Shown in pieces: positions 47,801 to 60,804 of a stretch of 64,000 bases of DNA. The notes below the pieces were generated by a model. It was not told the origin of the DNA. It ran no database searches and worked only from the letters and a program-made list of their open reading frames with translations. The stretch is from Pomacea canaliculata. Lineage: Eukaryota; Mollusca; Gastropoda; Architaenioglossa; Ampullariidae. Where the stretch lies: assembly GCF_003073045.1 (NCBI RefSeq), contig NC_037598.1:24675822-24739821 (forward strand). The letters run 5' to 3'. The position numbers and the translations under genes are program-made. Numbering within the stretch: the first letter of the stretch is position 1; every line of letters begins with the position of its first letter.

Positions 47801-50800
47801 GCGAAAGAAGGACTAACACAGTTCAACACGTGTTTGAAGCCTTCCATTTTAAAGACTGATGATAATGAAGGCGACGACGACGATGATACTGGCGTTAGTG
47901 TGGAAGACAGCTCACCTTCTAAAGGACCGATGTTGGACCAGTTTTCTGGGCAAAACAGTACCCTCACCTTGGTGTTCTCTTTGTGAACATACTTGAGATA
48001 GTCTGTCAACAAAAGAAAGGGTTAGAATAACACGAGCATCTGTCAAGTTAGAGGACATTAATAAATGATTGAAATGAGCAAGGTAATTTGTAGAAACAAG
48101 TGGAACACAGTTTCCTGCTTCTTCAAAAAAGGGGACATTAGCAAAGATATAGCCAACCAAAGTAGTAGACAAGTGTACAGATTAGTAGAGAACAAAAAAA
48201 TACTGTTGGAAATGTAGGTGGCGTGGGGGGGGGGGGGGCAGTCTTAATGGGCATCCTCGTATGGTATGGTGTTTGAGACAGACTACTTTTAACAAGTGTT
48301 ACATTTATCGCATACTTTTTACAAAAATAAGTCTTTCGAATAATTTAAGAATGAACTGTTTTAAGAGAACTAGCAACAACAGTGAACAGTTTTTGCAATT
48401 TCTTTGTTTAAGCTGTTCAGTTCAGCAAAACCCTCGACCAGACTTCCGGGGTATAGATAAAAAAAACTATACAAAACACACCAACAGTAATTCCGGCATT
48501 TAGTTACTGATCTGCAATGCGCTGCTTCACATCCATTCAGGGAACAGCCAGAATATATTTTGTATACCCATGGGGAACATGAACATGTATCAAACCCTAG
48601 TCTCGGTCTTAAATCCCGACAGCACTGTTCGCATTCTGACAGCCGCGTTTTAAAAACTCCAAAGAAGACAAAACTATTGCATGTTTTTGTTTGCATTTTC
48701 TTTCCTTCAAAATATTCGCGCTGACCTCATCCATCTTTGGCTGACATGAGCATTCCATGGCAGACATGGCCGCCTCACGTGTAACTCTAATGAAGGAAGT
48801 AATCAAATCATTCAATCTGCACACACTGGAGGCACACGCGAACTTTTGTGAGCAAAAACTAGCGAGCTAATCAGCTGGCGGCGATAATTCGAGAAGACCA
48901 GCACCTGTGAGACACAAGAACAGCCCTATTGTTATTGATTCAACATCAGGCCTCAGCTTGCAGCAGGCAGTAAAATATGGCCGAACTTCCAGCAACTGTC
49001 TAAACAGGCTTCAACTTGAAATAGAACAGAAGCAAATTGAGATAAGTTTAACAGATATTGTAGATGCATCATTTGCATTTTAAACTTTGAAAACATAAAC
49101 AAATATCTGCGGGGGAAAATGATAAATTCTAATGCTGTCCGTGTTATGTAATATATGTAACAAATAAGTAATAGTATACACCGATTTCAAGCCACTGGTA
49201 CGTATTAAACTTAAAATTTATTTATTAAATCACATTAACAACAAAAAGTACTAATGTTATGATGTTCAGTAAACACTTGCTACTAGAAGTCCAGACGCAG
49301 TTAAAACAGTCAAGCGTTCCGCGGCCATGTCTACAGCTTTCCGGTACTTCCGGTTCAGCGATAAAACTCGACTTCCGCTGTTTTATGATCTTAAAGGACT
49401 GTAAAGGCTTTTGATATCTAGGCTTCAAATCTTCTCTGCACGCAATATATATATATTTGCCCAGTTCAGAGAGAAACATAAACATCATTCACAGATATGC
49501 ACATCAGACTTCTTGGCGTGCTTCCACACTTCTGTTAAATCGATCCTCACGCAGCAATTTGTTCTGGCGAATATTTTATAGAATAAACACTAATGGCAGC
49601 TGACATAAAAAGGCTACGAAATGCATTTAAGATAGTAATGCAATTTGTCGACTGCTTGCAAGGCCCCATGAGCAAAAGGGAAATATTTCCTGATCAGCCA
49701 GTAATACGGTTACTATTACAACAAAGCAGCCAGCTTTGAACACAGATGCCACGTACACAGAAAGTATAGCGTGCTCGAAACGAGATCTGAACCGACTGCA
49801 TTCACACTGTACGACCATCCACGAGTGGTAAGGATATTATACTGATATGTTATAAAATATAAATGATAGTTTAGACCAAAAGCTTGGTACAACTGTTTCC
49901 ATCACTAAGAAATACACTCGTGGTGCCCCTAGTGCCGGCAGCGGTGCTTACAATATCATGTCCACTGAATCGATTCAAGGGTGCTCTGAGCTCAACAGTT
50001 CTCCTTGAAAAAGTTCTTGTCTTACCCGGAAACTTTCAAAGTAAACTGTTAACATACAAACTGAATGTCTGGACTAGTTCCAAGAAAAAGCAGTAATCAC
50101 GAGTTTCGCAATCACTTCGCACATTATTAACAGTTCTGGACTGTATCACTGACAGCTTTGTAGAAGAAATGATGGTTGAGAAAGGATGGAAATCACCTGC
50201 ATCTTGCCAAGTGTAATTATGTTTTTTTTATTACACATAATATTACCGAGCATACTCGACCCTACGCTGCTGCAAGAAGTTTTATTGCGGAAGAAAACAT
50301 CAACTGATGGTCCACTACGCATGTAAAAATAGTGCGAGGGCTTAGACAAACTGTGCATCATCCCATCGCACCCTCTCGAATTCTCTCTCGTTATGTCATG
50401 AAGAGCCTGGAGTCTGTAGGTGTGCAGAATGCAACAACTTGTTTGAAACAGATTCATCTTACATGACATCAGCCAAGCTGGCACTAAAAGAAAGAATTTC
50501 CAAGTGTGCGAACCTCCACCCTTGCACTTTTTACATTTCAGCCAGTCTGTTCATCTGTGCGCATGCATTTATTACAGGCACAAATCCACAGCCTTAATGG
50601 CAGTTTCTTTATTTGCTTTAAATAAAAAAAGTATTGTTCTTAACTTTACGATTCATTTAAAAAATATCTACATATACACACAAACTTTTCCGCCTACTAG
50701 TAAAACATTTTACAGGTTTAGGATGCTGCGAAACTGAATCAGTTCTTTAATTATTTTGTCATTATTAATTATTCTTGCTCTAACATTTTGGAGCAATGTT

Positions 50801-53800
50801 TTTGTGTTTGTGTTTGACAAGGGAGCGAAAAACGCCAGAGCGCGAGCATGCGTGTGAATGACTGAGCGAACGACCGAGAGAATGAGTGAGTGTGCACCTT
50901 CCTCAGCCTCAGATGTAGGCGGGTACTGACTTCAATCCAAGTTTGTGTCTGGCAAACCAAAATAAAAGAAAAAAACCTGAGCAGAACAGAACGTTACGGG
51001 TGGCATGGCTCTGAGCTGCAGTCGCCTCAACCCCTCTCTCTTGACGAGGGTGCAAGTGCGCCCCAGCAAGTGCACTTGATTCCCACGTGCGAGGTCAACC
51101 ACGTCATTGGACTTTCAAGCGTTAAGTGCAGGAGCTGTGGATGGGGTGTGTGTGTGGGTGGCGAGAAGGGGAGGTAAATAGGAGGGAAGGTGGAGGTTGT
51201 TCTGGGGAAAGCGTGGTTGGCGTGGGAGTACGCTCGTGCCACAGGTGAAGGTGAGAAGGTGAATGTGTAAGCCGATGAGCGTGCCCTTCACGCGAGACAT
51301 CTCCTCTAGTCACGCCTGGCACAATGTTTGTGACCAAGAACAACAATGAGAGGATATTTGATTCAAGGAACCTTCATCGGTTCATAGCTGTTACAAATGC
51401 ACACATCAACACCTGAAATGTACTTAGCAGTTAAGTGTAAGAGTCACGACTTTGAGCAGGATGACTGCATCCACAAGCACCTGTAAGAAAAACCACCTTT
51501 GCTGAGGGTGAACATGGATGTGGGGGAAAAGCTCGTGCGAACGAGTGCAGCATGACAAATTAAAAGACGAAGTGAAGCCGACGGCAGTAGGTGCCCCTCA
51601 TTCCCACACATACCTACACTGGCATGTCAGTCAGACTGAGTTTGGGCAGAGTGAATTTACAAATGAACCATGTCCAGGCGGTGCAGTCATCTGCAATGTG
51701 ACAGCCAAGCGACATAATAATGACAAGGCGGGAACCACGCGCCGACCAGAACAAAGATAAACAAAACAAAATGCGTTTGAAGGGTTCTAGCATTTTAAAG
51801 CCTTCTGCTAAATTTTAGCTTGAACCTTTCACCAAGGACGATTCAAGTCAGGACCCTAACAGCTTACACTAGCAACAGCTGCAACAACTGCGGTTGTCTG
51901 GGACTGAGTGTAGTCGCCGTCGTCGTATCCTGAATGGATCTCCATTCAAGATGCATGTCAGGCACGACAATGTATTTTCATGCAGTTCCTCCCCCACCTC
52001 CTCCCTCCGCAAGATTTACGATGCAGGAGATAAAGCAGTGTACATGGGGCAAGCTTAGCAGGTAAAGCTTCACACCTGGTGCCCAAGTTGCTCTACCCTG
52101 TGGTAAAACACCCTTAGGTAGCAGATAGGTTTCAAACACGTGTATCTATTTTCCTCCTTGTTCATAAGATTTCCAGGTAAGTTCTTTCTTGCTCGTGGTC
52201 TTTCTCACAGACACACGCATCATCTCTCTCTGCATACCCGGGAAAAAAAACCAACAACAACCGGGAGCACTAAGATTCTGACTATATTGTTGTCATGCGC
52301 GTGTTCGACCACTGCACTACGGAGCATGGGGTGACTGGGGGAGGGTCAGAGGTGGCGACTGTTCAGCTCTAGGTCGATCATTCGGTTCAAACTGTCGTCC
52401 TGATTACAATGAGTCGCAAATGTTCAGTGTAATGTACTAATGAGTATGTGAATATCTTAATTGCCCTTTAGAAAGTGGAAAGAATAATTCATTCTTAAGG
52501 TGAAGGTCGCGCAGAAAGATCAAAGAGATTAGTGGAATGTGTCTTTGCACCTGTATGTCGAGGGGAAGGATGTGGCTTCTCTCACACTTCTGTTTGCTTT
52601 GTCCACTTGGCATCTGTCCAGCCTGTGACCATGTTTACCAGACATTGTTACGAATAAACACACTAAATAAAGTAATACATCACACAGCAATGGGTGTCTT
52701 GTATAAAGGTCTTTCAGCAAAACACTTACAGCGATAACCAGGGGTCACGGTCACTTCATGTTGTTGACACCTGATAGTCTATTCCTTTTAACAGGAACTT
52801 CGCACAACTACGAGCCGACATTGTTTTGGTGCAACCCTTGAGCATTCACGAGCTGTTTATTTACTGGAGCACCGGAATGCCAGCGCATTGCATTTCAAAC
52901 TAATTATAAGGATAAGAGAAGGAGAAAAAAGCTTTGAAAAGGGAGCCACTTATCCATGGGTGTCAGCTGGCAATAACCTTTCTCCAAATGCAATAATTGT
53001 CTGTAGTTTGGGAGGTTTAAAAATTTAGCTGACTGTTGCCAGCTGGCAAAGGTAGCAAAGTTAATTAGTTCCATCCTCTACCTTGTGCCTGAACGTGACA
53101 TCCATCAACGTCCACGTTTCCGTCAAATCCTGAGTACGGGTACACTGTCATCTTCCGCCTCCTCACCCCATGTGCACACACACGAACACACGTACACACG
53201 TACACCACATTCTGTGTACCTCAGGCAAAAATTCAGGAAAAAGTGACCTGGAAAACGGAGGACTGACATTTAAGAAGAGTTTGGTCTATGAGTTTCCTTT
53301 CTGGTTCATTTTTGTAAGCTCTACCTCTAGAACTTTTTCTTGTTGCTTTTTTCGCTGTGAAACTCCATCTTGTCTGCAGGTTGATCCGCAGGCTGTACTA
53401 ACGACTTGTGGCTCAACACAGGGAATACCAAGGTAGTCGGTAGGCTATTAGCCCTCGTCAAGAGGACTTTAAAATGTCAGTTTATAAAACAGATTTACTG
53501 GGCTACTCATATTCTAAGATGCTAAGGAGTTAATTAGTTTGGTCAATACTTATGGCGCAAGTCAGAATCCACCGATCTTTCTCTGCGTAAACAGACATAA
53601 AAACTACCCCAGACTGACACCAAGGTCCTACTTTTACTGCCTAGTCACCCCCATCCCACACTCATAACTTGGTAAACAAAAGGGAGTGTGCTGAGTTAAA
53701 ACACTGCACCTCACGACGGACACACCGGAGCAGTGACAGGTCATAAGGTCGAGGTGTCAGGAGCTTATATGACAACCACAAAATTCCAGAACTCAACTTC

Positions 53801-55217
53801 GATCGTTTTCATCACAAGGCCCTGAGTTAGTAATATGTTGTGTAGTGCTCACTGGCTCAGCGAACTGAACAGCTGTTTCCCACCTGATCTTTCTTTGTGT
53901 CCCCTATTTTCGTCTTTTATTACTTGTCTACATAGTTGTTTCTCCTTCCGTTCTTCTCCTTCTGTCCATGTTATCTTTATCTTATCTTTATCTTATCTTT
54001 ATTAGGACATTGTGGACTGGATAAATGTTAGAACTGCATGCATACCACACTCCAGGACACGCGTATATACAGCTGCTACTGACACTAGGCTGCTATGGTT
54101 ACTGGTTCCATGTAAGCAGTTTTGTAACAGTAGTTCTGTATGTCCATTATTGGGATGTAAACGGTAAGTTGCGTGTAATGACTAACCGGAGTGACCAGTT
54201 TACAGCTGTAACACAATACCCACATTACCTAGCACACTCCACACAGCTGCAGTGATGAGGGTGCATACACTTGCAACATCTGAGACCACTGCCCACAGCA
54301 GCCACCATTAACGAACAAAATAAAAATCCTCAGCATATGCCAACGCATTCAGTCGAAACTTGTCGAGCAGGTGACAACGCGTCAAAGGGCCGATCACACG
54401 TGACCACGTCCCAGCTGCTACGTGCCCGTTACGTAGTGTACAGCATGTCAGCCACTCGTCACAAGACAACAACTAACCGTCCTTGCTTATAAATACCGTG
54501 CACTAATCCCTCAGATAACTGTAAACCTTCTCTGTCTCACGTAACGCGCACTTCCTCAAGGCTGTGGCCTCGCATTCCACTCAGTTGACAGACGAGACCC
54601 AGAAGCAGGTCATGTGACCTTTTAACGAGGGGGTCAAGTCCGGGTCCTGTCATTCTTTTTTACAGTTTGCGACTTCCACCCGAAGCTGATCGGGTTTGGT
54701 GGATGATTGGTGTGACATAACCGGCGCGCACACACACATGGAGGCATGCACTGAGGTGACTTCCGAGGTGTTCAAACACTCCAGTATCATTGTCATCTTG
54801 ACATGTCACATTGTGCACTTGCGTCATCAACCATTTCCCACTCAGCCACATCCTTCTTTTTTTTTCTTCCTGTGCTTGTGGATGTTGATGAGTGTACACA
54901 CGTGATTGTGTGTGAGAGGTCATAACCTTCGTAGCATTCTTAGTGTCAACAAATACAGGAAACAGTACTTGCCTCAAGTTCCCTTCCTGTCAGTCTTTTT
55001 ATAGAATAAATCTTACAGTGGAGGTAGTAGTGAACAAACGATCTCTCTGTATGTGTTCATCCAAAGACTGACTATTCTACAAACCGCTGTCTGCTACCAT
55101 GCCAGAATTTCCGTCTACCATCAACAACACCAGAATGAACTAAGTGTACTCACAGTCAAGTGCATAATCACTGTGCTTGCTTGGATCGAAGCAGACGACC
55201 ACGAGGCGTTGCTCCAT
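44867..55217 (-). CDS. Universal stress protein, complete 4-exon gene
   Basis: Exons in transcript order: 55217-55154, 48002-47916, 45668-45571, 45070-44867. They join in phase to 453 nt, 150 aa, the usual length of a single-domain USP. Exon 1 (MEQRLVVVCFDPSKHSDYAL) holds the first strand and Asp loop. Exon 2 holds YLKYVHKE and VRVLFCPENW, the second strand. Exon 3 is a charged helix (RLEELRAETRAQVDALREK). Exon 4 holds VMGSRGVSTIRRTILGS, matching the G-x2-G-x9-G-S/T ATP-binding motif, then HHAHCPVLV, the final strand. Such proteins bind ATP and are linked to stress tolerance; animal roles are poorly known. The start was chosen because the ATG has an A at -3 and opens directly into the motif. 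Exon 1 has only 21 codons and sits 7.15 kb upstream of exon 2. No coding lesion is seen. A cytosolic location is likely, as there is no signal peptide. Confidence 0.85.
48225..48238. repeat. Poly-G run
   Basis: A homopolymer of 14 G. Its length is probably uncertain in the assembly. Confidence 0.8.
49720..49830 (-). mobile_element. Possible SINE fragment
   Basis: On the minus strand CGGTTCAGATCTCG matches the B-box region of the SINE at 4.2-4.6 kb. A GATCAGCCA block near 49.70 kb is also shared with that family. The head and body are too diverged for firm ends. Confidence 0.3.
53971..54003. repeat. TTATC-type simple repeat
   Basis: Alternating TTATC and TTTATC units. Confidence 0.85.
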
Positions 55218-55560
55218 GTTTCGTGTCGAGGGTGAACCGTGAATAAAGCCGGTAGCGAGAGACTCGATGAGCAGACGACCAGTGAGTGCGCGCGCAGCCG
55301 CAAGGCGCAGCCACCACTCGACGAGCCGCGCCTCGCTCCCACTCGGAAGTGTTCGGAGGGTCGGAGGTCACACACGAACTTTGCCGAGTGTTGTTGAGTG
55401 CGCTGTGCCAAATAAATAGTTTGCGTACAGTCGTATGCGGGTCAGTCTCTCGTCTTCAAACGCACGATGACTCACGCAGCGGCTTCGCGATGTCAGCTAG
55501 CGGGTTCGTGCAAGTTAAATCCCTCGACTGATCATTTTGCGATCTGACCGAGCCTGCGCT
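55218..55560 (-). promoter_or_regulatory. CpG-rich probable promoter of the central USP gene
   Basis: Immediately upstream of the USP ATG is a stretch of about 340 bp, clearly richer in CpG and GC than the AT-rich sequence around it. Position and composition suggest a promoter. No TATA box was placed, and no clean heat-shock element (GAAnnTTC) was seen. Confidence 0.4.
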
Positions 55561-56019
55561 TTACAGCTGTGTGGTGATGATGATGGCTTGGGAGGCCAAG
55601 CGCATCCTGTGTGGCAGACAGTCATTGAGGTAGGAAGCCGGTCCTCGTACAACTGGTGGAGACTGAAGCTGGTTTCGTGTGATACAACGAGTGAACGCGG
55701 CGATCAATATTTTACATTGACTGCTGCAGAAATCCATATCTAATTTCGAGGGAGAAATTACACCCTCCAGCCAAAACAATTTTATTTGTTCCTTGCTGAA
55801 AGGCCTTTTCATTTCGACATTTTCCTTTGACTTGATCGAACAGTATGATTTAATCTTGTGGAACATAGATCGAATATTAATATTTATAATATATTTAGAG
55901 TATTTATCATAAATATTTAAAAGCTTATCCGGAAAAAATGGGATCATTCTCCAGAAAAAATCGACAACCCAATTCAGCCAAAATGCTTCAGCGCCTGCTG
56001 CCCTTGAAGTAAAGGTAAA

Positions 56020-56260
56020 ACAAAAGTGAAGGTCATCCGTAAGGTCATTAGGGAGAGGGGGGAGGTGTTAGAGATCTCACTTTTCTCGGGGTCCAGCTTT
56101 ACATGAGGGCGGTGCCCATCTCCTCTCCCTCCTTATTTCCCTCCGAACCCTCTATGCCGTCTGTGGAGTCAGGTACCCATTCCCGCCTTCAGGTCGTTAA
56201 TCGGGCATTGAACCAGCGCGCTCTCAGTTCGGACGCCAGAGCTCTGACCATGGATGTGTA
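56020..56260 (-). mobile_element. tRNA-derived SINE, near full length
   Basis: Minus strand. An A-box-like TGGTCAGAGCTCTGG is followed by a B box, GGTTCAATGCC (56204-56214), that fits GGTTCRANNCC exactly. A tRNA-unrelated body of about 180 bp follows, containing GGGTACCTGACTCCACAG and GGAGATGGGCACCGCCCTCA. The two boxes at tRNA-like spacing plus a longer body are the hallmark of a SINE transcribed by RNA polymerase III. The body resembles, from memory, repeats common in molluscs, but I cannot check this. No protein is encoded. Confidence 0.65.
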
Positions 56261-56394
56261 GGTGGACTGCTGTCTGTCTGCCAAGACCAACGATTAGCCA
56301 CTTGCAAAGTTCTCCGCTGTCAGTCTCGGCGAGCCTAAATAATGTGACTAAACCGGAAGCTTTGTACAAGCATGCCTCATTTTAGGAGTTAACT

Positions 56395-56472
56395 GGAAAA
56401 AAAAAAATCAGTCAGCCAGCAGTCGAGTAATACAAGTTTCGTGCTTTAACCACTCGGCTATCCGCTTTCCCA
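56395..56472 (-). mobile_element. tRNA-like fragment with A box
   Basis: On the minus strand, GGATAGCCGAGTGGTTAAAG is a good tRNA D-arm and A box of the Leu/Ser type. No matching anticodon arm or B box follows; the sequence runs instead into a T run. It is most likely the truncated head of a tRNA-derived SINE, not a functional tRNA gene. Confidence 0.45.
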
Positions 56473-57179
56473 AGTGAAATGAACCTCGCTCAAGTCCAAA
56501 TTTTTTTTTTTTTTGTTTTTTTTTTAAAAAAGAAACAGATTACTATAATTATTAGATAAAATTGTAATTGGTTTCTCTTCGTCGAAGAATAGTTGTCAAT
56601 TATTTCAGCTTCTCGATGAAGTTGACAGAATTTGGGAACAGCTCAGCCCATACAGACCTAAGTTGTCATGAACCATGACACCCGAAAACACTCTAACCTT
56701 GTTATTAATCATTACCCACCCCACAGTTTAGCTTTTTCTCCAGCTTGTGATTGGAAATGGACGACCTAAAGTCGTACAGCACAAACATATTTAGTTCAAG
56801 TGCATCTCTTTATGTCTGAAAAATTAAATACACATGAAGCAATCCTGTGATAACAGGCTCCAATCTTTTTTGTTTTTATTTGATGTGGCTTTGTGTGTCA
56901 ACTGACAAAAGCTCAGCATGGACAGGTATTTGTTAAAACTGTTTTTGAAGCTGTTATGTGGTGTTACATTGCCACTATTTTTTTTTCACACTCACACACT
57001 GGCATTTCACACTCTCAGCTCTTGTTCTCGCTATTTGGTTCCTCTTTATATTTTCTGTATTTCATTTATTCTTCGTTTAGTACGGTTGTTTACTTTTTTA
57101 CAGTTCACATGTTTGTTTTCCTGTCCCTCGTACGCTGTCCACGTTTCGTTCTTGTTCTTAGGCGCTAAGAGCTTGCTCC

Positions 57180-57796
57180 TTAGTAATGTAGGTATGCGCT
57201 TTACAAATTTTACATTTACCGAGATGGTGTCGTCAATATCGCCGCCACTTCGACGCTCTGCGCTGCCGCTTTAAATTCTGGAGCTTCGCGGCGTAGTCGA
57301 CCACTCATTGTGGCACTGATGTCTGACATTTACGCCTTAGGTCTTTCTCGGCGTATCTCTTATGCGGAAGCACAACACTCTCTTCTCCGAGCGAGTCAAG
57401 ATGTAACCAGAGCGCATTGACACATCGTAGAGGCTAACTCGACCTCTGTTTCAATCTCGTCGACCTCGTTGGTCCACGGCAAACTACTGAAAGCGGACTA
57501 AGTATAATGCTCGTAGAGCCTCTGCCCACCAACGGATAGCATCGGTCCTCTCTATGTAACTAATCTTCTGTCGTGGGCTTCTGCGTGATGACAAATGTCC
57601 TTTTAGGCCCTTGGTCCCCCATTAGGATAAACATACACTGCCCTTTGGATGGACTAATCAACACTATTTTACTCCTCACTTTTTACTCCTAACTGTGTGT
57701 TAAATGTCTGTATGGTATGTGAGCAAAGACAAATTTCTGTCCTCCTGGGCAGACAATAAAGTCTGTTTTGATTTGATTTTGATTTGATTTGATTAT
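57180..57796 (+). mobile_element. LINE-like 3' end
   Basis: A gene-free tract ends in GCAGACAATAAAGTCTG, a polyadenylation-type hexamer, followed directly by short repeats of the TTTGATTTGA type. This is the usual end of many invertebrate non-LTR retrotransposons. No reverse transcriptase or endonuclease frame was recognised, so only a 5'-truncated tail is present. The left boundary is a guess. Confidence 0.45.
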
Positions 57797-60780
57797 TTTT
57801 ATTATTTCCACCTTTGAACTTCCGTCATTAGCTTGCGAAGAATTGACGATACAAGGCCCCTACTTCTCTCTCACCCCCACCATCACCAACTGAAGGAATA
57901 GACAGAGAGAATGACAAGTAAAAAGTGAGAGTCATGAGGACATTGAAAGAACAAACAATCGAACTCACAATGCGAAGGTCGAGCCAAAGCAGAGTGAACA
58001 CAGGTGGAAGAAACTGGAGGAAAAGTTCAAATACAATTGTTTTGATGTTACCGTCCACGTTCGCCATTCACCAGTATATAAAAACAGACTTCTTCTTTGG
58101 CTTAAACTTTATTTCAAAAAGAAATTATGATAATTATGTCATAGTACTTGGTCGCAGTGACAACAACTCTGCATCGTGTTACAATTTTCGGGAAAATGCA
58201 TTCAGTTTACGTGCGCACGAACCTCAGACGAATCTCATAAAAGAGTCAATTAACAGTCTTCCACTCTTTCAGTTTGTGGATTATTAATTGGTTTTTACAA
58301 ATTTTTGTCTTGTACTGAGAAAGATTCGGTCAGCAATACACAGGAGTGAAGCGTGCTTTGAGCATTGGTCTTCAAAATGTCACGTGAGTACCGCATCAAT
58401 ATTTTAAAAAACCAATAAAACAAACCTTTAAAAATAACATTGGTAGTCCACACTTTACGAATATATCTCCTTTATAATACAGCTTTGCCACAATCACTCG
58501 ATATCAATCAAACCATGTCGCCCTAGATCGAGGATGTGTTAAACAAATTATGGAAAAAAAAAAAGAAAAAAAGAAAGAAATACAAGGAGCACAAAGGGTT
58601 TGCAGTGAACCTTCAGATTGTTAGCAACACACCTGTAAGGCAGAGGTCACACTCTGAACTCACTTTTTCTCGCACTTTTCTCCTTGTAACTACGATGCTG
58701 GGAACACCTGCTCTCTATCCCTCCCTACCCCAACGAGCCAAATCGGTTTAGTTTGCCGAGAAAACAGCCTTGTCTGGTTTCCTGCAAAAACTGTATCATG
58801 GCTCATTTCCATTGAAATGATTGCTCGTAATCAAAAGTAGGCCGAGCACCTGGCATTCGACAATACGAGATGCGATAGAATTTTAAACTTGTCCTGAAAA
58901 TTCCGCATGCATGTCAATCTGAGACAGGATTACAAGTGTGGGGAAAAAAATGCACGTGTCCCATGGCAGGAATGACAATGATTACTCTCATGGAAATCTG
59001 TTAAGTAGGCGATAACACTTATCCTTTAAGATTACAGTGCTGAGACCTAAAGCATTTTCCTCTTAAGTTGAACATTTTGTGCATTAAAGGTGAATGATTA
59101 TTTCTCTACATTTCATTTTTTGTACATCACAAGCAGAACTATTAAGAATTTACACCAGGAACAGTTAGCTCTGTTTAATTTCGCATTGCATTACACAATA
59201 TTGCTTCCCCGACAGGATGCAGCTGGGCATCGAACGCATCACCCCCGTTCTAATCAACTCAGAAGAAGGAAGTGTAGAGACAATAGCTGTCCTATCGATC
59301 GCCCTTCTCAAATTCAATATTTGTAATTTGTTTGTGAGCAACTGGCATGTCGACTTCCATTATAAAATGTACTGCCATACAGTAACAGTGCTGGCTGGAT
59401 GTCACTCCATCTGTGCTTCTGGAACAGTTCTAGGAGGCCCCCCCAAGTCGCTCGATCAGTTTACAGAATCGTGCACCGTTTATCAACAGGGCAGAACAGT
59501 CGAGGGCGCGGCATCACCGCACCGACTGTTGGCAATGCAGGCTAAAATATTTGCACAGCAAAGCTTGGCAAATGCTGTAAGAAACAACGATCACTGGCTA
59601 GGCTGATCGACATGAACTCATATGACACGAAACACACAACACTGAAATAACCAGGATGTTATCAAGACTACAAAGGTGTGATTAATTCTCGTATATGATA
59701 CGTCGAACATTAAATTATGTTGATGGCTAGGAAGGGAACCACCTCCACAAAAATAAAACTTATAAACAAAGAAAAGATTCAAGGCGTGTTCATAACGCTC
59801 AAGAAGACTTCAGTATCAAAGGATGTTTGATTACAGAACATACTCATCCACTAATTTGACAATGCCTGACACGTGATGTAATTTAATGCGGCACGTGCCA
59901 GATGTTTTCCGATTATGGAACTCGCACGCTTTTTAATGTCTCAGGGAAAGGAGAGAGTGAGGAATGAGACTAAGAATGTCCTTCCCCCTACCCGAAATCC
60001 GCCTCCCGCGCTTTTCTTTTCTTTTCTTTTCTTTTTTTTCTTTTTTTTTTTTTTTTGGTGCATCAGAAACAAATCTTTTTGCAAGGAGATGAGCTAAAGC
60101 TTCCCGGAAATCCCAGAAGCCACTGAGAGGTGCATGTCAAGAGAGTTGTATAAATACTGCTAACAATGAGAGTTTTTTTTTAAATGCCAGGTGCAGCAAG
60201 GAACGAGTCTCAATCCAACCGAGATAATCAAATGAATGATATTCTCAAAGGTTGAATAATAAAAAAGGAACCGATAAGAAATGATTAAAATTAAACTTAT
60301 ACCTGAGGATCTATTTTCGCTATTTTACTCTGTAACCGAGCTGAAGAGGTCACTTGTTTTCACTCAAACTAATGTTACCAGGAAACCATTAATGGCAGTT
60401 GTCCCCCTTAGTAAACAAACTTCAACCGAATGCAGGCAACAAACAAATAGGGTAAGGGTGGGGGAGAACAGCCACTAGAGCCTTCGCTCTTGTATGAAGG
60501 GTCCCGGAGAAAAGAAGGGGGATGCGGTTGGTGGGGCAACGGGGTAGAAAGTAGCAATTGGGGGAGATTAACTGTCTCAAACATAAAGATTCAAATTCAA
60601 GCTACAAAACATGTGCAGCACTTTGCCGCTGTATCTGTCTGGGCAGCATCTGACACACACACACTTACATACGTTTTAAACTCTTTTATAATCAACATGC
60701 ATGGGTACACGGCTAGACAAAGCATGGAGGGTCAATGACACGATAAGGAGGGGGCGAAGGAAAGGTCAAGGGTCAAGGCG
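57797..60780. other. Gene-free interval left of the right USP gene
   Basis: I see no gene here. Apparent frames are unrelated to known domains. A tRNA-like fragment may lie near 59.21-59.28 kb (GCATCGAAC on plus, a weak B box on minus). A TTTTC/T-rich tract lies at 60.01-60.06 kb. Confidence 0.4.
60009..60057. repeat. TTTTC and poly-T tract
   Basis: Several TTTTC units followed by long T runs. Confidence 0.9.
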
Positions 60781-60804
60781 AAAGGTCAGTCTGTGTCGCC
60801 GGCA

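Larger units (their letters stand above)
48006..55150 (-). other. Intron 1 of the central USP gene
   Basis: This intron of about 7.1 kb holds no recognised nested gene on either strand. It contains a 14-base poly-G run at 48.23 kb, a possible SINE fragment near 49.7-49.8 kb and a TTATC-type repeat near 53.97 kb. Several open frames of 60-110 codons on both strands show no domain or splice structure. Confidence 0.5.

Noticed and set aside
56395-56472. Functional tRNA-Leu or tRNA-Ser gene
   Set aside because: Only the D arm is credible; anticodon arm, T arm and acceptor pairing are absent.
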